Source of the DNA: Roseimaritima ulvae
GTDB lineage: Bacteria; Planctomycetota; Planctomycetia; Pirellulales; Pirellulaceae
Reading direction: 5' to 3'
Assembly: GCF_008065135.1 (NCBI RefSeq)
Contig: NZ_CP042914.1
Span: forward strand, 8,041,404 to 8,105,403
Length of the DNA: 64,000 nucleotides
This document shows, in pieces, positions 1 through 10,390 of the stretch. Numbering within the stretch: the stretch's first letter is position 1; every line of letters begins with the position of its first letter. Below the pieces are notes generated by a model. It was not told the DNA's origin, made no database searches, and saw only the letters and a list, made by a program, of their open reading frames with translations. Position numbers and translations under genes: made by a program.

Positions 1-11
1 CTGCCTTGGGG

Positions 12-1277
12 ATGTCGTCGTTTTGGATTGATCCGTCCAGCAATGACCTGATGCGAATGGATGCGGCCCAACCGCAACCGCTGCCCAAGCCACCATCGGG
101 ACGCCGACGCGGCACTCGCCCGCTCGCCACACGCGCTGCCCAAACGCCTCCGCCACCGATTCCTCCCGCAGCGGAGCAATCCGCCGCGGAGGATGATACG
201 CCGGAACACTACATCAAAATGTTGCGGATCGATGCTGCCCAACCAGCTGCGCCGCCCGAGCATGTCCGCCGCACGCGTTTGGACGCCAGTGCCTTCCCGG
301 CCATCACGGTGACCCACGACTCACTCGACACGCCCAGCGAAGTAGCCGAACCGGCTCAGCCCCCCGCGGCCGTCGCCGCTCCGGCACCTGTTGCTCCAGC
401 TCCTGTTGCCGCCGCACCGGTTGTCGCTGCACCTGAACCTGCTGCACCTGTTGTCGCTGAACCCGCTCCTGCTGAACCCGTAGTCGCTGCCCCCGTGGTT
501 CCTGCCCCTGTCGCTGTGCAGACGGTCGCCGCACCCGCAGAAATCACCGAACCGCCCGCCACGGCGACCTTCCCCACCGCCGCCGAACCGTCGGTCGCGG
601 AATTGCCGGTCGAAGAGCCAGCAGCGACCGCTGCGGCCCCCGTCCCGCCCTTTGAAGCGGCATGGGAAGTCGACGAGTTCGAAACGCCCGCGATCATTCA
701 CGAATTACTGACCAACGGCGGGATGATTTCAGGCGCCGGCATGCCAATGGCTCAAGCTGCCCAGGAGGGCATGCAGAAGGTCCTGATCACCAGCCCGCAT
801 CGCGGCGCCGGTCGCTCCACGCTGGCCATCGGCCTCGCGTTGGCCGCCGCCACCACGGGCATTCGCGTGGCCTTGGTCGACGGCGATTGGGATCACCCCA
901 CGCTGGTCGACGACCTGCAATTGGATTTGGAATTTGGCTGGCCCGAAGCGATTCGTGGCGGCGTGGCATTAAGCGAAACCGCGGTCCACAGCGTCGGGGA
1001 CGGTGTGACCTTGTTCCCGATCGTGCCCTCCAGCTCCGCGCTGCCACCGCAGACCGACGAACTGCAGCAGACGGTCGAGCAACTGACCGCGCATTTCGAT
1101 CTGATCATTGTCGACGGGCCCAGTGCCGACATGCCGATGCCGCCCAACTGCTTCCAGTCCGGAATCATCGTCCGCGACCTCCGCAGTTTCGACAAAGCCG
1201 CCATCGATGCCAGCATCGCCGCCCTACGCGCGGCCGGAATCGCCCAAGTTGGCGTCGCCGAAAATTTCGCCAGCTGA
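12..1277 (+). CDS. CpsD/Wzc-like P-loop ATPase with long Pro/Ala-rich N-terminus
   Basis: The C-terminal ~180 residues look like the ATPase part of bacterial tyrosine kinases and chain-length regulators of exopolysaccharide export (CpsD/CapB/Wzc C-terminus). Visible are a P-loop-like SPHRGAGRST near residue 262, a Walker A'-like VALVDGDWD near residue 288 and LIIVDGP near residue 366. The P-loop lysine is replaced by arginine and there is no C-terminal tyrosine cluster, so kinase activity is doubtful. The N-terminal ~230 residues are low-complexity Pro/Ala/Val with three short motifs of the type (M/L)R(M/I)DAAQP or RLDAS. An in-frame TTG lies at 6 and the frame is open to the window edge, so the true start may be further left; ATG at 12 is the first good one. 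The stop abuts a heptamer array. The ExeA-like gene follows on the same strand. Confidence 0.75.
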   Translation: MSSFWIDPSSNDLMRMDAAQPQPLPKPPSGRRRGTRPLATRAAQTPPPPIPPAAEQSAAEDDTPEHYIKMLRIDAAQPAAPPEHVRRTRLDASAFPAITVTHDSLDTPSEVAEPAQPPAAVAAPAPVAPAPVAAAPVVAAPEPAAPVVAEPAPAEPVVAAPVVPAPVAVQTVAAPAEITEPPATATFPTAAEPSVAELPVEEPAATAAAPVPPFEAAWEVDEFETPAIIHELLTNGGMISGAGMPMAQAAQEGMQKVLITSPHRGAGRSTLAIGLALAAATTGIRVALVDGDWDHPTLVDDLQLDLEFGWPEAIRGGVALSETAVHSVGDGVTLFPIVPSSSALPPQTDELQQTVEQLTAHFDLIIVDGPSADMPMPPNCFQSGIIVRDLRSFDKAAIDASIAALRAAGIAQVGVAENFAS

Positions 1278-1280
1278 GCT

Positions 1281-1454
1281 AAATCTGAAATCTGAAATCT
1301 GAAATCTGAAATCTGAAATCTCAAATCTCAAATCTCAAATCTCAAATCTCAAATCTCAAATCTCAAATCTCAAATCTCAAATCTCAAATCTCAAATCTCA
1401 AATCTCAAATCTCAAATCTCAAATCTCAAATCTCAAATCTCAAATCTCAAATCT
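1281..1454. repeat. Heptanucleotide tandem array (AAATCTC/AAATCTG)
   Basis: About 25 near-perfect 7-bp units; the first few are AAATCTG and the rest AAATCTC, closing with AAATCTG again. It begins directly after the stop codon of the CpsD-like gene and ends about 65 bp before the ExeA-like start. The same unit recurs at 49426-49547 and 60573-60654. Confidence 0.95.
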
Positions 1455-1520
1455 GAGACCTGAGGTCTGAGATCGCAAACCTACATTGGAACATCCAACA
1501 CGTCCCTGGGAGCCTCCACG

Positions 1521-2348
1521 ATGTACGAAAGTCACTGGAAACTGACCGAGCGTCCGTTTGAGAACTGGAGCGATCCTCGGTTCTACTACCCGTCCGAAGT
1601 CCATCAGACGGCTTTGCTGAAACTGCGTTATGCGGTCGAAAACCGTCGCGCTGCGGTCGCCATGTGCGGCGACAGCGGGATCGGCAAATCGCTGATCGTC
1701 GACGCGCTGGCCGAACAGTTGCCCGAGCCCTTCGCGCCGGTTGCCAAGTTGGCTTTTCCGCAGCTCTGCGGCGACCAGTTGCTGGGATATGTGACCGATG
1801 AATTAACTGGCGCCAGCGGCCCCAACGACGAAACCCCGCGAACCTCCTTGCGACGGCTGGACGATTTCTTCGCCGACAATGTCGACGCTGGCCGTCACGC
1901 CGTGTTGATCGTCGATGAGGCGCATCTATTGATGGCACCGGAGCAACTGGAAACGCTGCGACTGCTGCTGAACCTACAACGTCGACAGGCGCAAGCCGAG
2001 GCGGCCTGGACGCTGGTCCTGGTCGGCCATGCGACGTTGCTGAGCGTGATCGAACGCAACCGCGCGCTCGATGAACGCATGAGCGTCAAATGCATGCTGC
2101 ACCGCATGGGTCCCGAACAGACGGCGGGCTACATCCAACACCGCATTCAAGTTGCCGGCGGCGACAGCCAAGCAATTTTCACCCCCGAAGCGATCGAGAC
2201 CCTGCACGTCCGCAGCGGTGGCATTCCCCGTCGCATCAACCGCCTGGCCGACCTGGCCCTGATGGTCGGTTACGCCGAAGAAGCGGAGCAGATCGAAGCG
2301 GCTCACATCGAAGGCGTGCATCAAGAACTAGTCACCGTCGCCGCCTAG
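1521..2348 (+). CDS. ExeA/GspA-like AAA ATPase
   Basis: A 275-residue AAA ATPase of the ExeA (general secretion pathway protein A) type. It opens with the typical MYESHWKLTERPFE segment, followed by Walker A GDSGIGKS at about residues 51-58, Walker B VLIVDEAHLL near residue 128, a sensor-like LVLVGHATL and an arginine-rich GGIPRRINRLADLAL segment near residue 237. ExeA-like proteins energise assembly of envelope complexes (T2SS secretin, exopolysaccharide systems) from the cytoplasmic side. This copy has no peptidoglycan-binding domain or membrane segment, so it is the bare ATPase form. The CpsD-like gene upstream on the same strand supports a role in polysaccharide export, which is inference. 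ATG at 1521 follows GGGAGCC-type purine-rich sequence. Confidence 0.85.
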   Translation: MYESHWKLTERPFENWSDPRFYYPSEVHQTALLKLRYAVENRRAAVAMCGDSGIGKSLIVDALAEQLPEPFAPVAKLAFPQLCGDQLLGYVTDELTGASGPNDETPRTSLRRLDDFFADNVDAGRHAVLIVDEAHLLMAPEQLETLRLLLNLQRRQAQAEAAWTLVLVGHATLLSVIERNRALDERMSVKCMLHRMGPEQTAGYIQHRIQVAGGDSQAIFTPEAIETLHVRSGGIPRRINRLADLALMVGYAEEAEQIEAAHIEGVHQELVTVAA

Positions 2349-2352
2349 CCAA

Positions 2353-2402
2353 GGTCGTCGTTCGCTCCGCGAACGCAACGCAACGCAACGCAACGCAACG
2401 CA
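2353..2402. repeat. GTTCGC/GCGAAC hairpin repeat followed by CAACG x5
   Basis: A short hairpin (GTTCGC-TCC-GCGAAC) preceded by AAGGTCGTC and followed by five CAACG pentamers, directly after the ExeA-like stop. Three more copies of the hairpin lie at 51537-51647 next to the SLBB gene. Confidence 0.85.
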
Positions 2403-2430
2403 ACGGCCATCGTCCGCTCGGGACATCAAT

Positions 2431-2590
2431 TACAATACTGCAGCATGGAACCTTGGGACCGCTTGCTTCACCCTCCTTTCAAGGAGGGTCGAGCCTTAGC
2501 GAGGGGAGGTTCTTTTGGTGCTTGCAGCGGCGCGGTTGCCCTCTCCTCGCTGACGCTCGACTCTCCCAGAGGGAGAGTGAAGTGAGGCCA
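2431..2590. repeat. Composite intergenic repeat, long form, copy 1
   Basis: About 160 bp: a lead segment with CTGCAGCATGGAACC, a first hairpin (CACCCTCCTT...AAGGAGGG), GAGCCTTAGCGAGGGGAGG, a GC-rich middle, and a second inverted block ending GAGAGTGAAGTG. The same succession occurs at 43560-43740 and in inverse orientation at 39074-39262; shorter pieces are at 14222, 28981, 37710, 42168, 47690 and 55886. Confidence 0.9.
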
Positions 2591-2606
2591 GATAGCCCTA
2601 CCACCG

Positions 2607-3578
2607 CTACCTGGCCAAGGCTCCGAACAGCAGCAGGACCAACACCAGCAACACCACCGCTGCGATCACGCCGAACAACTTCCAGTAGCTCAGCGGAGCT
2701 TGGCCGGCCAGCTTGCCGCTCTGGCCGTTCACCAATACACGGTACACCTGATCGCGATACCGATAAGCCAGAATCCACACAGGCAGCAGCATCGACGTGC
2801 TGCTGACATTGCTCAGCATCACGTTGACGCGGACGTTGCGAGCGCGGCCGGGCACCAGCGTGGCACAGCGCTGGCGTTCCAGCTGTTCGATCGACGTTCG
2901 TGCCCAGGGGCGAGCGTGTTTGCGGGCGACGCGAAACTGTTCGAGCGTGACGTTGGTCAAATCCAACTCACCGTTGGGCACGGCCGCCTGCAGGTCAAAC
3001 GGCAGCAGGGACTGCGTCTCGGCGGGCGTTAATACGCTGCTGCCCGAAATCAAAACCCCCTGATAACGCTCCGACCGTTCGCCGGACACCGGATACCAAT
3101 CGCCGCGGGCGCCCGGCGGCGTGTGACTGCTATCGGCCGTGTAACAAGTGTGTGCATCGGCGGCGAACACCCAATACGGCACGTACACCGGCGTCGCTTG
3201 TTGCATCTGAGACTGTCGTCCGAGGTCGCCGGGGTGCCAGAAACTGCTGCCCAGAAACTCACGCAAGCGAGCTTCCGCGACGGCTCGATCGACCCCCATG
3301 GGGACCACCTGTTCGGCTTGCAGCACCGACTGTGTGGACACCTCGCTCAATTGCGTGGCCCCACAAAACGGACAACGGAGTGCCTGCGCTGACGCGTCGT
3401 AGCTCATCGAGGCCCCGCAGGACTCGCAGCGAAAACTGTGAGTGGCCGCGGTGGTGCTGGGAGCCACGGTGTTGGCGTCCGCCATGGCCACTTCGGTGCC
3501 GCAATTATGGCAGAACAAATCTTCATCGTCCGTCAGGGCGCCGCACACCTGGCAACGATCGTCCGCTACATCACTCAT
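2607..3578 (-). CDS. Double zinc-ribbon protein with C-terminal membrane anchor
   Basis: Function not recognised. The N-terminus has two zinc ribbons: CQVCGALTDDEDLFCHNCG (residues ~7-26) and FRCESCGASM...LRCPFCGA (residues ~50-75). A ~200-residue unassigned region follows, and a single hydrophobic helix lies at the extreme C-terminus, so it is probably tail-anchored with the ribbons in the cytoplasm. The start is fixed by an ATGA overlap with the stop of the upstream paralogue (its TGA overlaps this ATG at 3578-3575), implying translational coupling; the longer GTG-initiated frame at 3602 lies inside the upstream gene. It shares PVYVPYW-type and YRYxDxV(Y/F)R(V/F)LVNGQ(S/T)GK segments with that neighbour, so the two are tandem paralogues. 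The stop TAG falls in a GTAG sequence. Confidence 0.8.
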   Translation of the reverse strand: MSDVADDRCQVCGALTDDEDLFCHNCGTEVAMADANTVAPSTTAATHSFRCESCGASMSYDASAQALRCPFCGATQLSEVSTQSVLQAEQVVPMGVDRAVAEARLREFLGSSFWHPGDLGRQSQMQQATPVYVPYWVFAADAHTCYTADSSHTPPGARGDWYPVSGERSERYQGVLISGSSVLTPAETQSLLPFDLQAAVPNGELDLTNVTLEQFRVARKHARPWARTSIEQLERQRCATLVPGRARNVRVNVMLSNVSSTSMLLPVWILAYRYRDQVYRVLVNGQSGKLAGQAPLSYWKLFGVIAAVVLLVLVLLLFGALAR

Positions 3579-4714
3579 CGCGACACCACCGACACCACCC
3601 ACAGGATGCCCACCACGACCGCGATCAGCAACACGATGCCGATCACCAGGGCGGCCACACGTTTGCCCGACACCGGTTTTTGGCCGACAAATTTTCCGGT
3701 TTGACCGTTTACCAAAAACCGAAACACGCGGTCCTGATATCGATAGCTCAGGATGTGTACGGGCAGCAGTACCAGATCGATGCCGGTTCGTTCAAAGCGG
3801 CTGTCGACGACCAACTCGCGCTGCTCATCGCCGGGTAAAAAGGCCGCCACGTTCTGCCGCTCCACTCGTTGAAAGTGAGCCTGACAGATCTGCCAGGCTT
3901 GATCCTGATCCAACACATACTCCTCGCTCATCCAGCCTGCTAGAAAGTGCGGTTGGTAGCGAGCCAGAGCAGTCAGCTGAAACGGCTGGATCTGTTCCGC
4001 TTCGGCTTGCGAAAGCCCGCGGCTGGCCGACGCCAAGAAACCCGCGTAGAACCGCTGATGCCGACCGCTCAACGGCCACCATTCGGTATGCCGCACGCGT
4101 TCGGTGCGAGTGGTCATCTTGCCATCGGCACCGCGGACCTGTCGCCGTACCGTCTCGTACCAGTACTCTCCGATTTTCGCTCGCCAGCGACTGGACGCTC
4201 GGGTGGAAAAAGTCCAGAACGGCAGATACACGCCTTGTTGTTTTTCTTCGATCGCGGCGGTCGTCAAATCGCCGGGACGCAGCCAGCGGTTGTTGCTCAG
4301 CCATTTTTTGAAATGCTGACGCGCCTGCTGGCGAGTGACCGCGAATCCGATCACAAACTCCGGCCGCCGACGATCCGACTGAGCCGGCGTGAACTCGACG
4401 ACGTACGTTGAATCACAAAACGGACACACATAACTGCGGCGATCGATATCGGTACTGATTTCCGCCCCGCAGGACTCGCAACGTAAAAACCGCGCCGCTG
4501 CGGCCGGAGTCTTGGATGCGGACGCGGCGGGCGACGACGGCCCGTCGTTCGGTTGACCGCAAGCCGGACAGTATTGATCGTCGGCCGACAGCGGATTGCC
4601 ACACCGCGCACAGGGCTCGCCCGCCAACGCGGTCGGCGCCGTGTCGGACAGCGACGGATCGACGATCTGCGCCTCGATCGGGTTCGTTTCGAAGACCACG
4701 TCCTCGCTGCTCAT
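3575..4714 (-). CDS. Double zinc-ribbon protein with C-terminal membrane anchor (paralogue)
   Basis: About 379 residues; function not recognised. Two zinc ribbons are visible, CARCGNPLSADDQYCPACG and LRCESCGAEI...YVCPFCDS, then a region with VYLPFWTFSTRASSRW and YRYQDRVFRFLVNGQTGK, and a final hydrophobic helix of ~25 residues. ATG at 4714 is chosen because AAGGTG lies 8-9 nt upstream; an ATG two codons earlier is also possible. A longer frame starting at 4795 is rejected because it reads through a palindromic repeat. The gene is first of a two-gene coupled operon with its shorter paralogue. Proteins of this build are sometimes labelled helicase-like by automatic annotation, but nothing here supports that. 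Confidence 0.8.
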   Translation of the reverse strand: MSSEDVVFETNPIEAQIVDPSLSDTAPTALAGEPCARCGNPLSADDQYCPACGQPNDGPSSPAASASKTPAAAARFLRCESCGAEISTDIDRRSYVCPFCDSTYVVEFTPAQSDRRRPEFVIGFAVTRQQARQHFKKWLSNNRWLRPGDLTTAAIEEKQQGVYLPFWTFSTRASSRWRAKIGEYWYETVRRQVRGADGKMTTRTERVRHTEWWPLSGRHQRFYAGFLASASRGLSQAEAEQIQPFQLTALARYQPHFLAGWMSEEYVLDQDQAWQICQAHFQRVERQNVAAFLPGDEQRELVVDSRFERTGIDLVLLPVHILSYRYQDRVFRFLVNGQTGKFVGQKPVSGKRVAALVIGIVLLIAVVVGILWVVSVVSR

Positions 4715-4730
4715 AACCATTTCACCTTCT

Positions 4731-4820
4731 GTAGCTACGCTCGCCAGCGCGTGGGATGTCGCTACGCTCGCCAGAGCGTGGGAGCCGCGCCGCATCCCAC
4801 CGTCTGGCGACGGTAGCTAC
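4731..4820. repeat. GTAG-headed REP cluster (GCCA-loop family)
   Basis: Three hairpins: one at 4731 with imperfect stem, one at about 4759 with stem CTACGCTC/GAGCGTGG around loop GCCA, and an inverted one at 4797-4820 with stem CTACCGTC/GACGGTGG that ends in CTAC. It lies between two divergently transcribed genes. Confidence 0.85.
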
Positions 4821-4950
4821 GGTGCGCGGCGGTAGCGACGACGCCTGGCGGGCCAAGTTTACCACTTCCGCAGGGGTGCGACGATCCTGCCCGTTCCGCT
4901 CGACAGGCGATCGCGGTATCCTCTTGTGCGTCTCGCCCCACTTCCACTGA

Positions 4951-7176
<2,226 letters not shown>

Positions 7177-7192
7177 CCAAAGTCGCCAGTCG

Positions 7193-7281
7193 GTAGGCCG
7201 GAACAAGCCGTGCGCCGTTCCGGCAGGGTGTTGCCGTTTGATTGCCCATTCCGGAACATCGCACGGCTTGTTCCGGCCTAC
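7193..7281. repeat. BIME-like pair of GTAG-headed hairpins
   Basis: Two inverted hairpins facing each other. Each outer end is GTAG followed by stem GCCGGAAC, a 12-base loop starting AAGCCGTGCG, and GTTCCGG. The outer 22 bp of the two ends are perfect inverted repeats. The unit closely resembles the enterobacterial REP layout (GTAG head, then a GC-rich hairpin). Confidence 0.9.
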
Positions 7282-7412
7282 GTCGCCTGACGATGCTGGA
7301 AACAAGCCCCGCTTGACCTGTTTCACCCGTTTGCGGCATAATCCGGGGCTCAAAATCCACTTGGGCCGCTGCCAGCGGCTTTATTTCATATAAATGACTG
7401 GGAGAACCCACC

Positions 7413-7577
7413 ATGGCAAAGAGCAAAAAGAAGGTCGAAACGGTCTTTTTGATCTGCGAAGAAACCGGCGACTACAACTACACCCTGCGTCGTAAGCCCG
7501 GCGGCGAAAAGCTGCGGTTGAAGAAGTATTGCCCGCGAATTCGCAAGCACACCTGGCACGTCGAAAAGAAAAAATAG
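7413..7577 (+). CDS. rpmG: 50S ribosomal protein L33
   Basis: A 54-residue basic protein reading [20 protein letters not shown] and ending in a [18 protein letters not shown] tail, which fits the L33 family (50-55 residues, conserved K-K-Y/F-x-P-x-x-R-x-H near the C-terminus). It is a component of the large ribosomal subunit near the E site. The zinc-ribbon form of L33 has four cysteines; here one remains in each half (ICEE and YCPR), so it is probably a zinc-free variant. Start ATG at 7413 is preceded by GGGAGAACCCACC. It sits alone between icd and recJ. Confidence 0.93.
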   Translation: MAKSKKKVETVFLICEETGDYNYTLRRKPGGEKLRLKKYCPRIRKHTWHVEKKK

Positions 7578-7598
7578 TCCTCGGGCAAGGATGCGAGT

Positions 7599-9359
7599 AT
7601 GCAGAAACAATGGAAATTGTTGCCGCAGGACCATAGCCGGGTCGAACACCTCGCCCGTCAAGCTCGCATTCCCGACGTCGTCGCCCAGCTGCTCGTCAGC
7701 CGGGGGGTTTACGATGTCGAGTCCGTTAAGAAATTCTTAGACGCCAAACTTTCCGACCTCCGCGACCCGCTGGATTTGCCCGGCGTCACGGAGGCGGTGG
7801 CGGTGATAGCGCCCGCCATTCGCGATAAAACCCCGATCGTGATCTACGGCGATTACGACGCCGACGGCATGACCTCGGCCGCCATCTTGTTCAGCGGCCT
7901 GAAACTGATGGGCGCCGACGTCAGCTACTACGTCCCCAATCGCCTGGAAGAAGGCTACGGCCTCAGCTCCGAGGCGCTAGAGAAACTAGCCCGTCGTGGC
8001 AAGCAACTGGTGATCACGGTCGATTGCGGCGTGGGCAGTATCGAAGAAGCTCGGCTGTGCAAGTCGCTGGGCATGCAACTGGTGGTCACCGACCATCACC
8101 GCATCGACGGCCAACTGCCCGAGGCCGCGGCGATCGTGCACCCTCGACTGCCCGGCTCCAGCTACCCCTTCGGCGAACTCTGCGGGGCCGGCGTGGCCTT
8201 CAAACTGGCCTGGGCGCTGTGCCAAGAGATCTGCGGATCCAAACGCGTCACCGACCAACTTCGCACCTACCTGCTGCAAGCCCTCTCGCTGGCGGCCATC
8301 GGCACCGTCGCCGACGTGGTTCCCTTGGTCGATGAAAACCGAATCCTGGTCACGCACGGCCTGAAGTCGCTGAAAGCCAAACCGACGCTGGGACTGGCCC
8401 AACTGATGCGGCTGACCAAAGTCGATAAACGCAGTGCGTTGCAAAGCGAAGACATCGCGTTTTCCCTGGCACCACGGCTGAACGCGGCCGGACGACTTGG
8501 ACAAGCTCAACTGGGCGTCGAACTGCTGACGGTCAAAGAAGACAATCGCTCGGTGCAACTGGCCGAATACCTCGACCAACTGAACAGCAACCGCGTCAGC
8601 CTGGAACGCAGCGTCTACCTGGCCGCGCAGAAACAAGCCAAAACGGAATTTGATCCCGAAGCGGACCCCGCGTTGGTGCTGGCCGGGACCGGTTGGCACC
8701 TGGGCGTGATTGGCGTGGTCGCGGGACGCTTGGCCGAAAAGTACGGTCGTCCGGTGTTGATCCTCTCGCTCGATCCGGTCAACGGAAAACCAGCCACAGG
8801 GTCGGGCCGAGCCGGTTCGCGGACCATCGACCTGCACGAAGCGCTCGGCGACTGCGAGCACCGGTTAGTCAAGTTCGGTGGCCACCGTGCGGCGGCGGGC
8901 CTGACTCTGCACGAATCGGAACTGGACGCCTTTCGATCGGACTTTTGCGAAGCGGTCGCAAAGCAACTCGCCGACAACGACGCGGTCGTCGAAATCAAAG
9001 TCGACGCCGAAGCCGGCCTCGGACAACTGACCCATCAAACGGTCCGTCAAATCGAGCAACTGGCGCCGTTTGGCGAAGGCAACCCAAGACCCATCCTATG
9101 CGCTCGCAACGTGCGACTGGCCGAACCATCGCGGAAGATGGGTGGCGGCGACCGGCACCTGATGCTGCGAATCGAACAAGACGGAATCACCATCCGCGGC
9201 GTGGCCTTTGGGCAAGGCGAATGGTGCGAAGAGCTGAACGCGCACGAGGGCGAAATGGACATCGTCTACCGCCCAGTGATCAACGAGTTCCGCGGCCAAT
9301 TCAACGTCGAATTCCATCTAGTCGACTGGCGCCCCGCCCTGAACCCCGCGGTCGTGTAG
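7599..9359 (+). CDS. recJ: Single-stranded-DNA-specific exonuclease RecJ
   Basis: 5'-3' exonuclease on single-stranded DNA acting in RecFOR recombination, base excision and mismatch repair, in the cytoplasm. 586 residues, normal for RecJ. DHH-phosphoesterase motifs are all present: VIYGDYDADGMTSAAI near residue 82, ITVDCGVGSIEEA near residue 140, VVTDHHRIDG near residue 162, and the DHHA1 region with GRAGSRTIDLHEAL and VKFGGHRAAAGLTL around residues 405-432. The C-terminal OB-like domain is present (APFGEGNPRPI onward). ATG at 7599 follows CAAGGATGCGAG. It starts 21 bp after rpmG and could be co-transcribed with it. Confidence 0.96.
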   Translation: MQKQWKLLPQDHSRVEHLARQARIPDVVAQLLVSRGVYDVESVKKFLDAKLSDLRDPLDLPGVTEAVAVIAPAIRDKTPIVIYGDYDADGMTSAAILFSGLKLMGADVSYYVPNRLEEGYGLSSEALEKLARRGKQLVITVDCGVGSIEEARLCKSLGMQLVVTDHHRIDGQLPEAAAIVHPRLPGSSYPFGELCGAGVAFKLAWALCQEICGSKRVTDQLRTYLLQALSLAAIGTVADVVPLVDENRILVTHGLKSLKAKPTLGLAQLMRLTKVDKRSALQSEDIAFSLAPRLNAAGRLGQAQLGVELLTVKEDNRSVQLAEYLDQLNSNRVSLERSVYLAAQKQAKTEFDPEADPALVLAGTGWHLGVIGVVAGRLAEKYGRPVLILSLDPVNGKPATGSGRAGSRTIDLHEALGDCEHRLVKFGGHRAAAGLTLHESELDAFRSDFCEAVAKQLADNDAVVEIKVDAEAGLGQLTHQTVRQIEQLAPFGEGNPRPILCARNVRLAEPSRKMGGGDRHLMLRIEQDGITIRGVAFGQGEWCEELNAHEGEMDIVYRPVINEFRGQFNVEFHLVDWRPALNPAVV

Positions 9360-9388
9360 AAGCCTCTTTTCCAGTCCCCCTGAAAACG

Positions 9389-10384
9389 CTAACGTACTTC
9401 CACCGGCACCTTCAACTCGACCGTTACCGCCGCGTGATCCGACCCGGACGAAGCGAACTGTACGGTTCGTTCGGTCACGCCGATCCGGCCGTCAATCGCT
9501 ACCTGGTCGATCGGAATCCCGAACCAGCCCAAACGACTCGGCCAGGTCGCTGCGTAGCCGAAGCCGCGACGCGAATCGACCAGATCGGCGTCAAGGAGCA
9601 ACTGCCGATACGGATCTGCCCAGGGCGTGATGTTCAAGTCGCCGCAAACGATCGGCAACCGGTTCGCATCGTCGCGGACTTGTTGGCCCACAGCGGCTAG
9701 TTGCTGATTGCGAATTTCGTGGTACTTGCGTCCCATCGGTGGCAATGTGTGGACCGCCCACAAGTCCACCGGCAACCGCTCGTCATGCGGCCGAAACCGC
9801 AGCGCCGGAACCGGGCCCGGCAACGTCATCAAGTCCAACGTGCCCGGGATCCGCGAGTACAGGGCGATCCCAAACGCGCCGCCAAAAGGCACTTCTTGAT
9901 AATGCGGATGACTGGCTCGTAATTCTTCCAAACCCTGACCGACCGCTTCGGACCATTCCAAAATCGCCACCACATCGGCGTCGCTTTCGGCCGCAAACTG
10001 CACGATCGACCGTGAATCGGGATTACCCACAAAGGTGTTCCATACCGCGATCCGCAGCGGCCGCGTGTCGGCGGCTTCCACCGTCGGTCGCGGCCCCCAG
10101 AACTCCCAAGGCTCGACCGTCCATACGCCCTGCCCCACCAACACCAAACCCAACAATGCCCACCGCCAGCGTCGCGTGATCAAAAACCAAACGCTCACGC
10201 CAATCGCCGCGACCAACAGATGCGCCTGCATATGTGTTGTCAGATCCGCCGCCCAGTGCCACGACCGCACGCGGTACACACCGGCCGCCAACAACAAGCC
10301 CACCGTCACGCCACCAGCGAGACGGTGCAGAAACAACCGCCACCGCCCGGATGCGACAGTGACCTCAGCGGGCGAATCCTCCAT
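9389..10384 (-). CDS. Membrane-anchored endonuclease/exonuclease/phosphatase family protein
   Basis: Residues ~18-95 hold three hydrophobic segments, placing the protein in the cytoplasmic membrane. The remainder is an endonuclease/exonuclease/phosphatase fold: IAVWNTFVGN near residue 112, the metal-binding glutamate in AILEWSEAV, VHTLPPMG, GDLNITPWADPY near residue 246, and the terminal SSGSDHAAVTVEL with the catalytic SDH. The family includes sphingomyelinases, nucleases and phosphoinositide phosphatases, and substrate cannot be read from sequence. ATG at 10384 is preferred over the GTG one codon earlier. It starts 6 nt after the stop of the GDSL/DUF1080 gene, so the two form an operon. Confidence 0.85.
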   Translation of the reverse strand: MEDSPAEVTVASGRWRLFLHRLAGGVTVGLLLAAGVYRVRSWHWAADLTTHMQAHLLVAAIGVSVWFLITRRWRWALLGLVLVGQGVWTVEPWEFWGPRPTVEAADTRPLRIAVWNTFVGNPDSRSIVQFAAESDADVVAILEWSEAVGQGLEELRASHPHYQEVPFGGAFGIALYSRIPGTLDLMTLPGPVPALRFRPHDERLPVDLWAVHTLPPMGRKYHEIRNQQLAAVGQQVRDDANRLPIVCGDLNITPWADPYRQLLLDADLVDSRRGFGYAATWPSRLGWFGIPIDQVAIDGRIGVTERTVQFASSGSDHAAVTVELKVPVEVR

Positions 10385-10390
10385 CACCGT

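Noticed and set aside
321-701. Gly/Arg/Ser-rich and Gln-rich reading frames opposite the Pro/Ala-rich N-terminus of the first gene
   Set aside because: They are antisense shadows of low-complexity codons with no independent start signal.
1281-1454. Heptamer array as a CRISPR array
   Set aside because: Units are 7 bp with no spacers and no cas genes are present; the REP clusters also lack regular unique spacers.
4715-4795. 27-residue N-terminal extension of the zinc-ribbon protein
   Set aside because: It is encoded by the GTAG hairpin cluster; the Shine-Dalgarno supports ATG 4714.
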